From JANYCO01 sp031416415 (lineage in GTDB: Bacteria; Bacteroidota; Bacteroidia; Cytophagales; Cytophagaceae), in assembly GCA_031416415.1 (NCBI GenBank), contig JANOTP010000230.1, positions 1-23,494 on the forward strand: a stretch of DNA of 23,494 nt, written 5' to 3'. Below, piece after piece: positions 1 through 8,017 of the stretch (positions are counted from its first letter, which is position 1; the number at the start of each line of letters is the position of its first letter). The notes beneath the pieces were generated by a model. It made no database searches, was not told the origin of the DNA, and saw only the letters and a program-made list of their open reading frames with translations. The position numbers and the translations under genes are program-made.

Positions 1-109
1 TGTTATTAATAGCACCTCTCATGTTTAGATATTCTAGAGTGATCTTCCTTTATATGTTCGTAAATTACGATAAAGGCGCATCCAAGAAACTTTAATTGCC
101 TAATGAACG

Positions 110-117
110 TAAATTTG
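110..117 (+). promoter_or_regulatory. Putative -7 promoter element upstream of the WecA-like gene
   Basis: The octamer TAAATTTG matches the Bacteroidota -7 consensus TAnnTTTG and lies 23 bp before the ATG at 141, which would give a leader of roughly 15-20 nt. No TTG is seen at the usual distance upstream, so only half of the promoter is supported. Nothing else in bases 1-140 could be assigned; no gene is supported there on either strand. Confidence 0.35.
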
Positions 118-140
118 AAAAAGAGAAATTCTAAACAACC

Positions 141-1205
141 ATGCCCGATAGTATAATTAGAATAATACTCCCATTGATCTGGGCTTTTCTGATTTCTGTA
201 TTTGCAATCCCTTCTATTGTACAGGTAGCTCATAAAAAAAAGATTTTAGACGAGCCAAACGATAGAACTATACATGAATTTCTAACTCCAAGACTAGGAG
301 GCCTTGCTATTTTTGCGGGATTTATTTCTGCTCTAACAATTTTTGGGAAAATCGAATATGGAATACAACACATGCTAGCGGGTTGTGTTATTATTTTTTT
401 TATTGGACTTAAAGATGATATTGTTTCTGTTTCTGCATTCAAAAAATTTTTCGTACAGATTCTTGCTACCGCTATCGTTATGTTTGTAGCAGATATACGG
501 ATTACAAGTTTTCAGGGAATACTTGGTATAGAAGCGTTAGACCCAGGCATTAGTTATATGTTTACCTTTGTCGTAATAATCGGTCTTACTAACGCACTTA
601 ATCTTATTGATGGGTTAGATGGTCTTGCGGGTTCTATTGTTTCTGTTTGTTGTATTTCATTTGGAATTTATTTCTCGCTCGCCGAAGATAGTTCTTACTC
701 TTGTTACGCCTCAGTAGCTTTTTCATTGCTTGGAAGTATACTCGGTTTCCTTAGGTATAATATTTATAAAGCTAAAATCTTTATGGGAGATACCGGCTCC
801 TTAGTCTGTGGATTTATAATCTCTGTTCTAGCCATTAAATTTGTAGAAATGAAAACGATATCAAATGCCCCTACAATTTCAATCGCAATATTGTTTATTC
901 CTATAATGGATACCGCAAGAGTTTTTGTTTTGAGAATTATGGTAGGTAAATCACCTTTCACTCCCGACAAAAATCATATTCATCATAAATTAATTGACAT
1001 TGGTTTTTCACAATTGTCTACAGTACTTATGCTGGTAGTTATAAACGCTATGGCTATAGGACTTGTGACATTCTTTGAAACACTAACGCTCACAATGCAA
1101 TTACTAATGCTTTTTTCTTTTGCATTGTTAATTAGTGTTATTATAGAGCTAAGTGCTGGGATAAAAAAAGCAAATTCAATTGAAAATGAAAACGCTAATT
1201 CATAA
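141..1205 (+). CDS. MraY/WecA/TagO-family undecaprenyl-phosphate sugar-1-phosphate transferase
   Basis: An inner-membrane enzyme of the family that moves a sugar-1-phosphate (typically GlcNAc-1-P) from a UDP-sugar onto undecaprenyl phosphate, the first step in building lipid-linked surface polysaccharide. The 354-residue product has about ten hydrophobic segments and the family signatures in order: PRLGG (50-54), the acidic pair in GLKDD (92-93), NLIDGLDGLA (154-163), FMGDTGS (214-220) and the C-terminal HIHH motif in DKNHIHHK (276-283). The HIHH motif favours the WecA/TagO side over MraY, and no mur/mra cell-division genes surround it. The ATG at 141 fits the family N-terminus. Its 3' end overlaps the next gene by 20 bp, which suggests translational coupling. 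The exact sugar cannot be read from the sequence, so I give no symbol. Confidence 0.9.
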   Translation: MPDSIIRIILPLIWAFLISVFAIPSIVQVAHKKKILDEPNDRTIHEFLTPRLGGLAIFAGFISALTIFGKIEYGIQHMLAGCVIIFFIGLKDDIVSVSAFKKFFVQILATAIVMFVADIRITSFQGILGIEALDPGISYMFTFVVIIGLTNALNLIDGLDGLAGSIVSVCCISFGIYFSLAEDSSYSCYASVAFSLLGSILGFLRYNIYKAKIFMGDTGSLVCGFIISVLAIKFVEMKTISNAPTISIAILFIPIMDTARVFVLRIMVGKSPFTPDKNHIHHKLIDIGFSQLSTVLMLVVINAMAIGLVTFFETLTLTMQLLMLFSFALLISVIIELSAGIKKANSIENENANS

Positions 1206-2301
1206 ATTTCTTTTTCTATATTTTGTTGTTTTTGGAATACTTTCGGTTTCTCAAGCGGAGTCAGTTGAAGAAAAAGTAATATATAATTTTTCTCAAAATT
1301 GGCTTCGATATGATAAATACTACGAATCATATTTACCTATAAAAAATGATGCGCTAAGGAATTCTAAAAGTATTCACCAAATTATTCAGATTGAAAAATA
1401 TAGAGAGTGTGAATTAAGTTTTGTTGCATCACAAGGCCTATCTTTTTTCGTAAACGATAAATTAATTTATAAAAAAATTACCGATGTAGAGGAAGTGGTG
1501 CACATCCCTTTAACTTCTATAAAAAATGATAATAGGGGCGAAGTGATTATTACGTTTTATCATTCGATGAGTAAACTTCCTTTTTACACAACTTCTATTA
1601 CACGAAAGGTGGTTGTTAACAACAAGATTTCGGAGGACAATCCTAATTTTGTAGTGTTGGCAAAAAGCAATAATAATCTATCTGGCTTTTTTATATTGTT
1701 TTTGTTAATTGCTTTCGTTTTTGTGCTCTTTAAGCAAATGTATCCTAAAGAATATGTACGTTATTATTCATTTAAATTTCAAGAGAGCTCTGATCATTTA
1801 CTTCCTGGTACATTTAGCGTCCCATCTATAGTAATGGGTCTGATTAATGCATTAATCGTAGCATTATTAATTTATATGCTTAAACTCGATGAAGTTATTT
1901 TTAATTCTTCTTATTCTCTATTTAAAGGTACATTATATATTGTCTTTTTTTATGCTATGTTTTTTATTGGTAAGTACTTTTATATTTCTGGGATTGCCTG
2001 GCTTTTTAACTATTCAAAAATTGTAGCCCTTCAGTTTACAGAATACATTCGTTTTATGGAGATATGCTTTCTTTTTGCTGCTTTCATTGTATTTGGAATC
2101 GAGGCTTCTGGATTTATTAAATTAAGCCTTAGACCTGAGATATTGTACTATTCTTTGATTATAGTCCTTATAATATGTGTTGTAAAAGTTATATTCTTGT
2201 TTTTTAGATTAATAAGCCATAGAAATCTGTATTTATTTTCTTACATTTGTGCCGCAGAAATACTACCCTTGATTATAGCAGTAAAAATTCTATTGTTTTA
2301 A
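1186..2301 (+). CDS. DUF4271-type membrane protein with periplasmic N-terminal domain
   Basis: A 371-residue protein of unknown function. It starts with a signal peptide (1-24, ending SVSQA), has a soluble, probably periplasmic beta-rich region (about 25-164), then six or so transmembrane helices (first at about 166-184, the rest from about 212 to the C-terminus). The membrane part, including the stretch GKYFYISGIAWLFN (262-275), looks like the DUF4271 family found across Bacteroidota, which typically sits next to a HemD-like gene as it does here. I prefer the ATG at 1186 to an in-frame TTG at 1180. The start lies inside the end of the WecA-like gene, so the two are probably co-transcribed. 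No catalytic motif is visible. Coordinates and topology are secure; the family call is from recognition. Confidence 0.75.
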   Translation: MKTLIHKFLFLYFVVFGILSVSQAESVEEKVIYNFSQNWLRYDKYYESYLPIKNDALRNSKSIHQIIQIEKYRECELSFVASQGLSFFVNDKLIYKKITDVEEVVHIPLTSIKNDNRGEVIITFYHSMSKLPFYTTSITRKVVVNNKISEDNPNFVVLAKSNNNLSGFFILFLLIAFVFVLFKQMYPKEYVRYYSFKFQESSDHLLPGTFSVPSIVMGLINALIVALLIYMLKLDEVIFNSSYSLFKGTLYIVFFYAMFFIGKYFYISGIAWLFNYSKIVALQFTEYIRFMEICFLFAAFIVFGIEASGFIKLSLRPEILYYSLIIVLIICVVKVIFLFFRLISHRNLYLFSYICAAEILPLIIAVKILLF

Positions 2302-2340
2302 TACATTGGTTATTGTAAAACAGTAATTCTAATTAGTTAA

Positions 2341-3135
2341 ATGGCGCAAGTAAAAACTAAAGAAAAAGAGGTCAAAGACAGAAATATTAAAGTTTCAAGT
2401 ATCTTAGTTACTCAACCACAACCTACTGACGAGAAATCTCCGTATTATCTACTTGCCAGTAAGTATAATTTAAAAATTGACTTTAGACCTTTTATAGAGG
2501 TTCAACCAGTTGATATAAAAGAGTTTAGAAAACAAAAAATAGAAATTTTGGCACACACTGCCGTGATTTTTACGAGTAGAAATGCCGTAGATGGCTTTTT
2601 TAGAATCTGCTCTGAAGCTAAAATCGAGGTGCCAGCCGACATGAAATACTTCTGTGTTTCTGAACAAACTGCCAATTACCTTCAAAAATATATTGTAATC
2701 AGAAAAAGAAAGATTTTCGTAGGTGAAAAAACAGCGAAAGATCTTGAGGAGATTATAAAAAAGCACAAAGACGAGAAATATTTATTCCCTTGTTCTAACA
2801 TAAGAAAAGACGAGCTTCCTGTATTCCTTAAAGATAATGGATATGAATTCTCAGAAGCAATCATTTATAAAACTGTTGCAAGTGATTTGTCCGATCTTAC
2901 AGATGTAAAATATGACATAATCGCCTTCTTTAGCCCTTCAGGAATACATTCTTTATTTACGAATTTCCCTGATTTTGTCCAGAATAAAACTAGAATCGCA
3001 GCTTTTGGTCCTACTACTGCTCAAGCTGCAAAAGATGCTACTTTAATATTAGACATCGAAGCCCCACTACCAAATGCTCCATCTATGGCCGGAGCACTGG
3101 AATTATACATTAAAAGAGCCAATAATATCAAATGA
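2341..3135 (+). CDS. hemD: Uroporphyrinogen-III synthase (HemD)-like protein
   Basis: A 264-residue two-lobed protein of the HemD fold, which cyclises hydroxymethylbilane to uroporphyrinogen III in tetrapyrrole synthesis. Family landmarks are FTSRNAV (77-83) in the first half, FFSPSGI (196-202) and AFGPTTA (221-227) in the second. A lysine- and glutamate-rich stretch of about 16 residues precedes the fold. The start ATG follows the DUF4271 stop by 39 bp. No other tetrapyrrole gene is in the window; the neighbours are DUF4271 and the T9SS operon. In many Bacteroidota this HemD variant travels with DUF4271, so a role outside haem synthesis is possible. The fold assignment is strong; the enzymatic role is presumed from the family. 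Confidence 0.8.
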   Translation: MAQVKTKEKEVKDRNIKVSSILVTQPQPTDEKSPYYLLASKYNLKIDFRPFIEVQPVDIKEFRKQKIEILAHTAVIFTSRNAVDGFFRICSEAKIEVPADMKYFCVSEQTANYLQKYIVIRKRKIFVGEKTAKDLEEIIKKHKDEKYLFPCSNIRKDELPVFLKDNGYEFSEAIIYKTVASDLSDLTDVKYDIIAFFSPSGIHSLFTNFPDFVQNKTRIAAFGPTTAQAAKDATLILDIEAPLPNAPSMAGALELYIKRANNIK

Positions 3136-3175
3136 TTTAATTTTGTGCAAATAGTGTACAATTAAAAAAAATGTT

Positions 3176-3183
3176 TAGTTTTG
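3176..3183 (+). promoter_or_regulatory. Putative -7 promoter element for porP/T9SS genes
   Basis: TAGTTTTG matches TAnnTTTG and sits 33 bp before the porP ATG, in the 81-bp gap after the HemD-like gene. No TTG lies at the usual 17-23 bp spacing; the nearest upstream one is about 30 bp away. This suggests that porP can be started independently of the genes before it. Confidence 0.4.
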
Positions 3184-3216
3184 TAATCTGACCGACAACT
3201 AATAGCTTGTTTTTCT

Positions 3217-4260
3217 ATGAAACATGTGTGTAAAGTAATAATTGTTTTTTTGGCTGTGGTACTTACTTTGAGCAATATTAATGCTCAACAAGATGCCCAA
3301 TTCAGTCAATATATGTTCAATAGCATCTTTTATAATCCTGGAAGTGCAGGTATAGAAGGAGTTACTCGAGCTACCGTAATAACCAGAAAACAATGGTTAG
3401 GGTATTCTAATTCAAAAGAAAATAATCAATTAGGAGGAACATCCCCAACTTCTCAGGCTATAAGCGTAAATTCTAGATTACCTTTTCTTAATAAAAGAAC
3501 AGGAGCTGGTTTAGGTGTTGTTTATGACAGTAGAGGGCCAATTACTTCTTATGAAATACAACTTTCAGGTTCTTATCACCTTAAATTAGGTCCTGGGTTA
3601 TTAGGTATTGGACTTAGAGCCGGAACTTATGCTCAGCAATTTAATAATAGCTGGTACCAAGTTGTAGATGTTACAGATCCAATTTATCAATCTATACTAA
3701 CAAATAATCCTAAACAATTAAAGTTAGATTATGCAGCAGGTTTATGGTATCAAACAAATAAATGGTATGTAGGTGCTGATGTAAACCATCTTTCAAGACA
3801 AAAATTTAGTTATGGTATTGATTCTATAAATTCTATACTAAATAATCATATACATGTAACTGGAGGGTATTCTTTTAGATTAAGCCCAGTTATAAAAATA
3901 ACTCCAACAGCAATAATTCAATCTGATTTCAAACAAATGACGTTAATAGTTGGCCCAATGGTTGACTACAACTCTAAGTTTTGGATAGGCGTGAATGCAA
4001 GACAATCGGCCAACAAAAAAGATGTTGCTTCAGGAGGCAAATCTACCTGGGCTGTTAATGATTTAATTGCTTATGCTGGTATGAATATGTTGAAAAACAA
4101 TGCATTACGTGTTGGTTTTGCCTTTGATTTTGTTATGAGTGGGCATGCTGCTTTAGCAGGTACATCTCACGAAATAATGTTATCGTATATGTTGCCCGCC
4201 CCAGGAGGCGTTCCGAAGCCAAAAGTAAGAACTCCAAGATACAGGCATGACGAAAATTAA
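3217..4260 (+). CDS. porP: PorP/SprF-family outer-membrane protein of the type IX secretion system
   Basis: A 347-residue outer-membrane beta-barrel of the PorP/SprF family. In T9SS, PorP works with the PorK/GldK-PorN/GldN ring and is needed for secretion or for anchoring specific surface proteins. A signal peptide ends at about residue 23 (NINA before QQDAQF). The mature start, with DAQFSQYMFNSIFYNPGSAG (26-45), is the family hallmark, and alternating aromatic and glycine-rich strands follow to the end. The C-terminal tail (about 330-347) is basic and proline-rich and looks exposed. Placement directly before gldKLMN is the porP-K-L-M-N order. A hairpin after the stop and a separate -7-like element before gldK suggest porP may be partly uncoupled from gldK. 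Confidence 0.93.
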   Translation: MKHVCKVIIVFLAVVLTLSNINAQQDAQFSQYMFNSIFYNPGSAGIEGVTRATVITRKQWLGYSNSKENNQLGGTSPTSQAISVNSRLPFLNKRTGAGLGVVYDSRGPITSYEIQLSGSYHLKLGPGLLGIGLRAGTYAQQFNNSWYQVVDVTDPIYQSILTNNPKQLKLDYAAGLWYQTNKWYVGADVNHLSRQKFSYGIDSINSILNNHIHVTGGYSFRLSPVIKITPTAIIQSDFKQMTLIVGPMVDYNSKFWIGVNARQSANKKDVASGGKSTWAVNDLIAYAGMNMLKNNALRVGFAFDFVMSGHAALAGTSHEIMLSYMLPAPGGVPKPKVRTPRYRHDEN

Positions 4261-4266
4261 TTATTT

Positions 4267-4296
4267 ATTTGGAAATTACGTTTTAATTTACCAAAT
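4267..4296 (+). promoter_or_regulatory. Stem-loop between porP and gldK
   Basis: ATTTGGAAATTA (4267-4278) pairs with TAATTT-A-CCAAAT (4284-4296), giving 12 base pairs with one bulged A and a five-base loop CGTTT. It begins six bases after the porP stop codon. The T run after it is short (TTTGAAC), so it is at best a weak terminator; processing or attenuation between porP and gldK is an alternative. Confidence 0.45.
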
Positions 4297-4303
4297 TTGA
4301 ACT

Positions 4304-4311
4304 TAACTTTG
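4304..4311 (+). promoter_or_regulatory. Putative -7 promoter element before gldK
   Basis: TAACTTTG matches TAnnTTTG directly after the porP-gldK stem-loop. A transcript from here would have a leader of about 105 nt before the gldK ATG at 4421. No -33 TTG at standard spacing is present, so this is tentative. Confidence 0.35.
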
Positions 4312-4420
4312 GGCTTTAACGTAGTTTAATTTGTATTAAAGTAATAATAACTTTATCTCTTCGTTATCGTTTTAAGAAAGCAGGTTAGAAATTAATAGGG
4401 AATTATTAAATTTAGGTGTT

Positions 4421-5455
4421 ATGAATAAATTGTGTGTATTTAATAAGGCATATATTGCGTTGTCTCTATCTGCCTTAGCGCTGTTCAGCTGTGGACGCAA
4501 AGGAGGACCTGAAGAAGGTAGCGGAGATCTGATAGGAGTACAAGGCCGTGAAGGTTGGGTACAAACAGTACCATACGGAATGGTAGTATGTCCATCAGGA
4601 ACTTTTCATATGGGTCAGGCAGATCAAGATGTACCTGCAACTCAAAATAACTTGAACAGACAAGTTACAATAGGCGGTTTCTACATGGACGAAACCGAAA
4701 TCACCAATAATGAATACAGACAGTTTGTTGATGTAATGCTTAAAGATTCAGTAGATATACTGACTTTTGATTATATTATGAACGAACTTTATCCTGACAC
4801 TACTGTTTGGGTAAGAGATTTTGCTCACCATATGGGAGATCCTATGATGGAGTATTATTATGCTCACCCTGCTTTTGACGAATATCCAATTGTGGGTATC
4901 GACTGGTGGGCTGCTAAATACTTCTCTGAATGGAGAACTAAACACATGAATAATTTTAGAGCTACTCAAGGTCTATGGCAAATGCCAAGATTTAGACTGC
5001 CTTCAGAAGCAGAGTGGGAATATGCTGCAAGAGGTGGTAGAGATATGGCCAAATATCCTTGGGGTAACCCATACATTCGTAACTCTAAAGGATGTATGCT
5101 TGCCAACTTCAAACCAGGTAGAGGTAACTATTATGATGATGGTTTTATGTATACTTCTGCTGTAGCTTCTTACTTTTCAAACGATTATGGTCTTTATGAC
5201 ATGGCAGGAAATGTGTCTGAGTGGTGTGAAGATGCTCACTATGACGCAGCTGTACCAGTAGTATGGGATCTTAACCCTACGTATTATAATGACGACGAGC
5301 CAAGAAAAATCATCAGAGGTGGTTCTTGGAAAGATATCGCTTACTATCTTGAGACAGGTACTAGAACTTTTGAGTACCAAGACACTACAAAATCTTATAT
5401 TGGATTCAGAAACGTTATGACTTACTTAGGTAGATCATCTGGATATGAGTTTTAA
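4421..5455 (+). CDS. gldK: GldK/PorK lipoprotein of the T9SS outer-membrane ring
   Basis: GldK/PorK is an outer-membrane lipoprotein that with GldN/PorN forms the large periplasmic ring of T9SS. The 344-residue product has a lipoprotein signal with lipobox LFSC (C24 lipidated) and a formylglycine-generating-enzyme (sulfatase-modifying factor) fold over about 50-335, with FRLPSEAEWEYAARGG, GNVSEWCED and IIRGGSW as typical FGE-family segments. The catalytic cysteine region of true FGE enzymes is not present near the C-terminus (TRTFEYQDTTKSYIGFRN), as expected for a structural member. It is shorter than the Flavobacterium and Porphyromonas proteins, which exceed 400 residues. It is the first of four genes in order K-L-M-N, all on the same strand with gaps of 70, 51 and 20 bp. 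Confidence 0.95.
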   Translation: MNKLCVFNKAYIALSLSALALFSCGRKGGPEEGSGDLIGVQGREGWVQTVPYGMVVCPSGTFHMGQADQDVPATQNNLNRQVTIGGFYMDETEITNNEYRQFVDVMLKDSVDILTFDYIMNELYPDTTVWVRDFAHHMGDPMMEYYYAHPAFDEYPIVGIDWWAAKYFSEWRTKHMNNFRATQGLWQMPRFRLPSEAEWEYAARGGRDMAKYPWGNPYIRNSKGCMLANFKPGRGNYYDDGFMYTSAVASYFSNDYGLYDMAGNVSEWCEDAHYDAAVPVVWDLNPTYYNDDEPRKIIRGGSWKDIAYYLETGTRTFEYQDTTKSYIGFRNVMTYLGRSSGYEF

Positions 5456-5525
5456 TCAAGCTTTACTGAAATAAATTAATAAACACCTAGGAAACAATTG
5501 TTAAACACTTAAACTTTTTACAAAA

Positions 5526-6338
5526 ATGAGCATTAATTACAGAAAAAGACATACCCCAACTGGGTTGGAAAAATTTGAAATAACCGTTATGCCCAAAATA
5601 TATGGTCTTGGAGCAGCTGTTGTAATCGTTGGAGCGTTATTTAAAATTATGCACTGGCCTGGTGCTGACGTTGCACTTATATTTGGTCTAGGTACAGAGG
5701 CTGTTATTTTTGCATTTTCTGCTTTTATGGCTCCTCCACAGGATCCAGACTGGTCATTTGTTCACCCAATTCTTGGTGCTGATGAGCATGAAAAAGATGG
5801 ATACGAAAGTCCAACGGGTGAAGGTCTTACTAAATCTTTAGATAAAATGATGCATGATGCAAACATTAATCAAGATGTAGTTTCTAGACTTGGATCAGGT
5901 TTAACTAACCTTACTCAATCGGTACATAATTTAGGTGATTTAACAAATTCAGCAGTTGCTTCTAACGAGTATGCTGACAATGTTAAAGCTGCTTCTAAAT
6001 CTTTAGTAGAAATGAATAAATCGTATTCTAAAACTGCTGAAGCTATGTCAGAAATGGCAAACGCAAGTTCTGATGCGAAAGAATACCATTCTCAAGTTCA
6101 AAATATCACTAAAAATCTTGGTGCATTGAATGCTGTTTACGAAATGGAACTTCAAGATGCTAACAATCACTTGAAAGCTATGAATAAATTCTATGGTAAT
6201 CTTTCTTCTGCTATGGACAGCATGTCTGAAGCCAGTAAAGATGCTACAATATTGAAAGAAGAAGTGGGTAAATTATCTAAAAGCCTTGCTTCTCTAAACA
6301 ATGTTTATGGTAATATGCTTACTGCTATGAAAGGATAA
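5526..6338 (+). CDS. gldL: GldL/PorL inner-membrane stator subunit of the T9SS/gliding motor
   Basis: GldL forms a pentamer around a GldM dimer and uses the proton-motive force to drive T9SS and gliding. The 270-residue protein has two N-terminal transmembrane helices (about 24-42 and 49-68) joined by HWPGAD, then a long cytoplasmic region (about 100-270) with heptad-like coiled-coil repeats. Aligning by eye to Flavobacterium johnsoniae GldL places the functional residues Y13, K27, H30 and E49 at Y26, K40, H43 and E58 here, so the buried proton-path glutamate is kept. The inter-helix loop is about four residues shorter and the N-terminus about 13 longer than in Flavobacterium. The cytoplasmic part repeats LNAVYEMEL/MNKFYGNL/LNNVYGNML-like units. 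Confidence 0.95.
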   Translation: MSINYRKRHTPTGLEKFEITVMPKIYGLGAAVVIVGALFKIMHWPGADVALIFGLGTEAVIFAFSAFMAPPQDPDWSFVHPILGADEHEKDGYESPTGEGLTKSLDKMMHDANINQDVVSRLGSGLTNLTQSVHNLGDLTNSAVASNEYADNVKAASKSLVEMNKSYSKTAEAMSEMANASSDAKEYHSQVQNITKNLGALNAVYEMELQDANNHLKAMNKFYGNLSSAMDSMSEASKDATILKEEVGKLSKSLASLNNVYGNMLTAMKG

Positions 6339-6389
6339 TCTTTCATTTGAAAATAAATAAGTTTTTAAATATTTAATATTATATAAATC

Positions 6390-7997
6390 ATGGCAGGCGG
6401 AAAAGAAACCCCCAGACAGAAAATGGTTGGTATGATGTACCTGGTATTGACTGCGCTTCTTGCGCTTCAGGTATCTTCTGCAATCATGGAGAAATTTAAA
6501 TTTCTCGACGATAGTTTGCAATACAGTAACTTGCAAGCGAATACTACTAACGTAAATACTGAAAAGAAAATCGAAAAAGCTGTAACAGACGCTGGTAGTA
6601 AAGCTGCCGACGTAGCAGTTCTTGAGAAAGCTAGAAACGTGCGTAAAGAGGCTAACGAAATCAAAGAATATATCACTAAACTGAGAACTGAAATTATTGA
6701 AGTTACTGGTGGTTATATAGACGGTGATAAAACAAAGATGTACGTTGGTGCAAAAGAAGAAGAAAAAGTAGCTATCTTAATGAAAGGTACTGGAGGAAAA
6801 GGTAAAGGATATCTTCTTAAAACTGAAGTAAATACTTTTGTTGATGATCTTAATAGAGTAACAGGTAAGAAATATTCTTACTTAGCTTTAGATGCTAAGG
6901 ACGATAATAGAATTTCGCCAGGTGATCAGAAACGTAAAGACTTTGTTGAGCTTAACTTTACTCATACTCCAATGGTTGCTGCAATGGCAGTATTATCAAA
7001 TCTAGAGTCTGATGTACTTAAGCATGAATCAAGTGCTCTTAAAGAATTAGCTGACTTAGTTGGTGCTGCTGATTTGAAATTTGACCAAGTTATTGCGATG
7101 GTTCGCCCATCTTCAAGAGTAGTAGCTGCTGGTACTAAATACGAGGCTGATATGTTCCTTGCAGCTTCTGCAAGTACAATTACGCCAACAATGACAGCAA
7201 GAGGATCTAACATTCAAGTCGATTCTAAAACTAAAATTGGTAAAGTAAGTTTCATGGCTCAAGCGGGTGGTGCATTTGATGCAAAAGAAAATGCTTTCAA
7301 ACAATCTTGGGAAGGTAAAGTTACTTTCAAATTTAAAGGTCAAGATACTACGTTCGTAGTAAAAACTGACTATTATGTAGCTAAGCCAGTTATTCAGGTT
7401 CAGTCAGGTTCAGTATCTGCTCTTTACAGAAACTGTGGTAACGAATTAGTAGTTTTAGTTCCTGCTTTAGGTCAGGAGTACAGACCAACATTCTCTGCAA
7501 CAGGTGCTGATGTTATCAAAGGTGCTAAATTAGGTGAAGTTACACTTGTACCAACAGGTGTTGCTGTTAAATTGAAAGTTGTAAGTGGTGGTAACCATAT
7601 CGGTGACCAAGACTTCAAAGTTAGATTGATCCCTAAGCCAGAAATTGTTGTTCAGAAATCAGGTGGTAAAAATGTTGATGAAAAATCAGGTGAGCCATCT
7701 CCAGGACCAAGTCAAATTACTGTTAGGGCACTTCCTGACGAATCATTTAAGGCTTTCCTTCCAAGAGATGCTCGTTACAGAGTTTCTGAATGGGAGTGTT
7801 TCCTTATCAGAGGTAAAAGACCACTTGGTAATCAAAAATATACTTCTGAGACTGCTAAAATTTCATCATTCACGTCTCAGGCTCAGCCTGGTGATAGAAT
7901 CATGGTTGAGGTAAAAACAGTAGTTAGAACTAACTATCTTAATAAAATTGAGACAGTTAATCTAGGTACGGTTATTAAGAATATACCTCTGCATTAA
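6390..7997 (+). CDS. gldM: GldM/PorM periplasm-spanning T9SS motor shaft
   Basis: GldM crosses the inner membrane once and reaches through the periplasm to the GldK/GldN ring, passing on motion generated in GldL. The 535-residue product starts MAGGKETPRQKMVGMMYLVL, the near-invariant GldM N-terminus, with R9 and Y17 at exactly the positions known to matter in Flavobacterium GldM. The helix covers about 14-33 and is followed by a helical region and three beta-rich domains, fitting the D1-D4 layout. Length is close to the roughly 515 residues usual for the family. A 51-bp AT-rich gap separates it from gldL with no terminator or promoter seen, so co-transcription with gldL and gldN is likely. 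Confidence 0.96.
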   Translation: MAGGKETPRQKMVGMMYLVLTALLALQVSSAIMEKFKFLDDSLQYSNLQANTTNVNTEKKIEKAVTDAGSKAADVAVLEKARNVRKEANEIKEYITKLRTEIIEVTGGYIDGDKTKMYVGAKEEEKVAILMKGTGGKGKGYLLKTEVNTFVDDLNRVTGKKYSYLALDAKDDNRISPGDQKRKDFVELNFTHTPMVAAMAVLSNLESDVLKHESSALKELADLVGAADLKFDQVIAMVRPSSRVVAAGTKYEADMFLAASASTITPTMTARGSNIQVDSKTKIGKVSFMAQAGGAFDAKENAFKQSWEGKVTFKFKGQDTTFVVKTDYYVAKPVIQVQSGSVSALYRNCGNELVVLVPALGQEYRPTFSATGADVIKGAKLGEVTLVPTGVAVKLKVVSGGNHIGDQDFKVRLIPKPEIVVQKSGGKNVDEKSGEPSPGPSQITVRALPDESFKAFLPRDARYRVSEWECFLIRGKRPLGNQKYTSETAKISSFTSQAQPGDRIMVEVKTVVRTNYLNKIETVNLGTVIKNIPLH

Positions 7998-8017
7998 TAA
8001 TTTAAACAAGAAAGGTT

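Noticed and set aside
6..233. 75-codon minus-strand ORF at the window start
   Set aside because: It overlaps the start of the WecA-like gene and its protein shows no family features.
5955..6338. Repeated units in the C-terminal part of gldL as a tandem DNA repeat
   Set aside because: The repetition is at the protein level (heptad-like coiled coil usual for GldL), not an exact DNA repeat.
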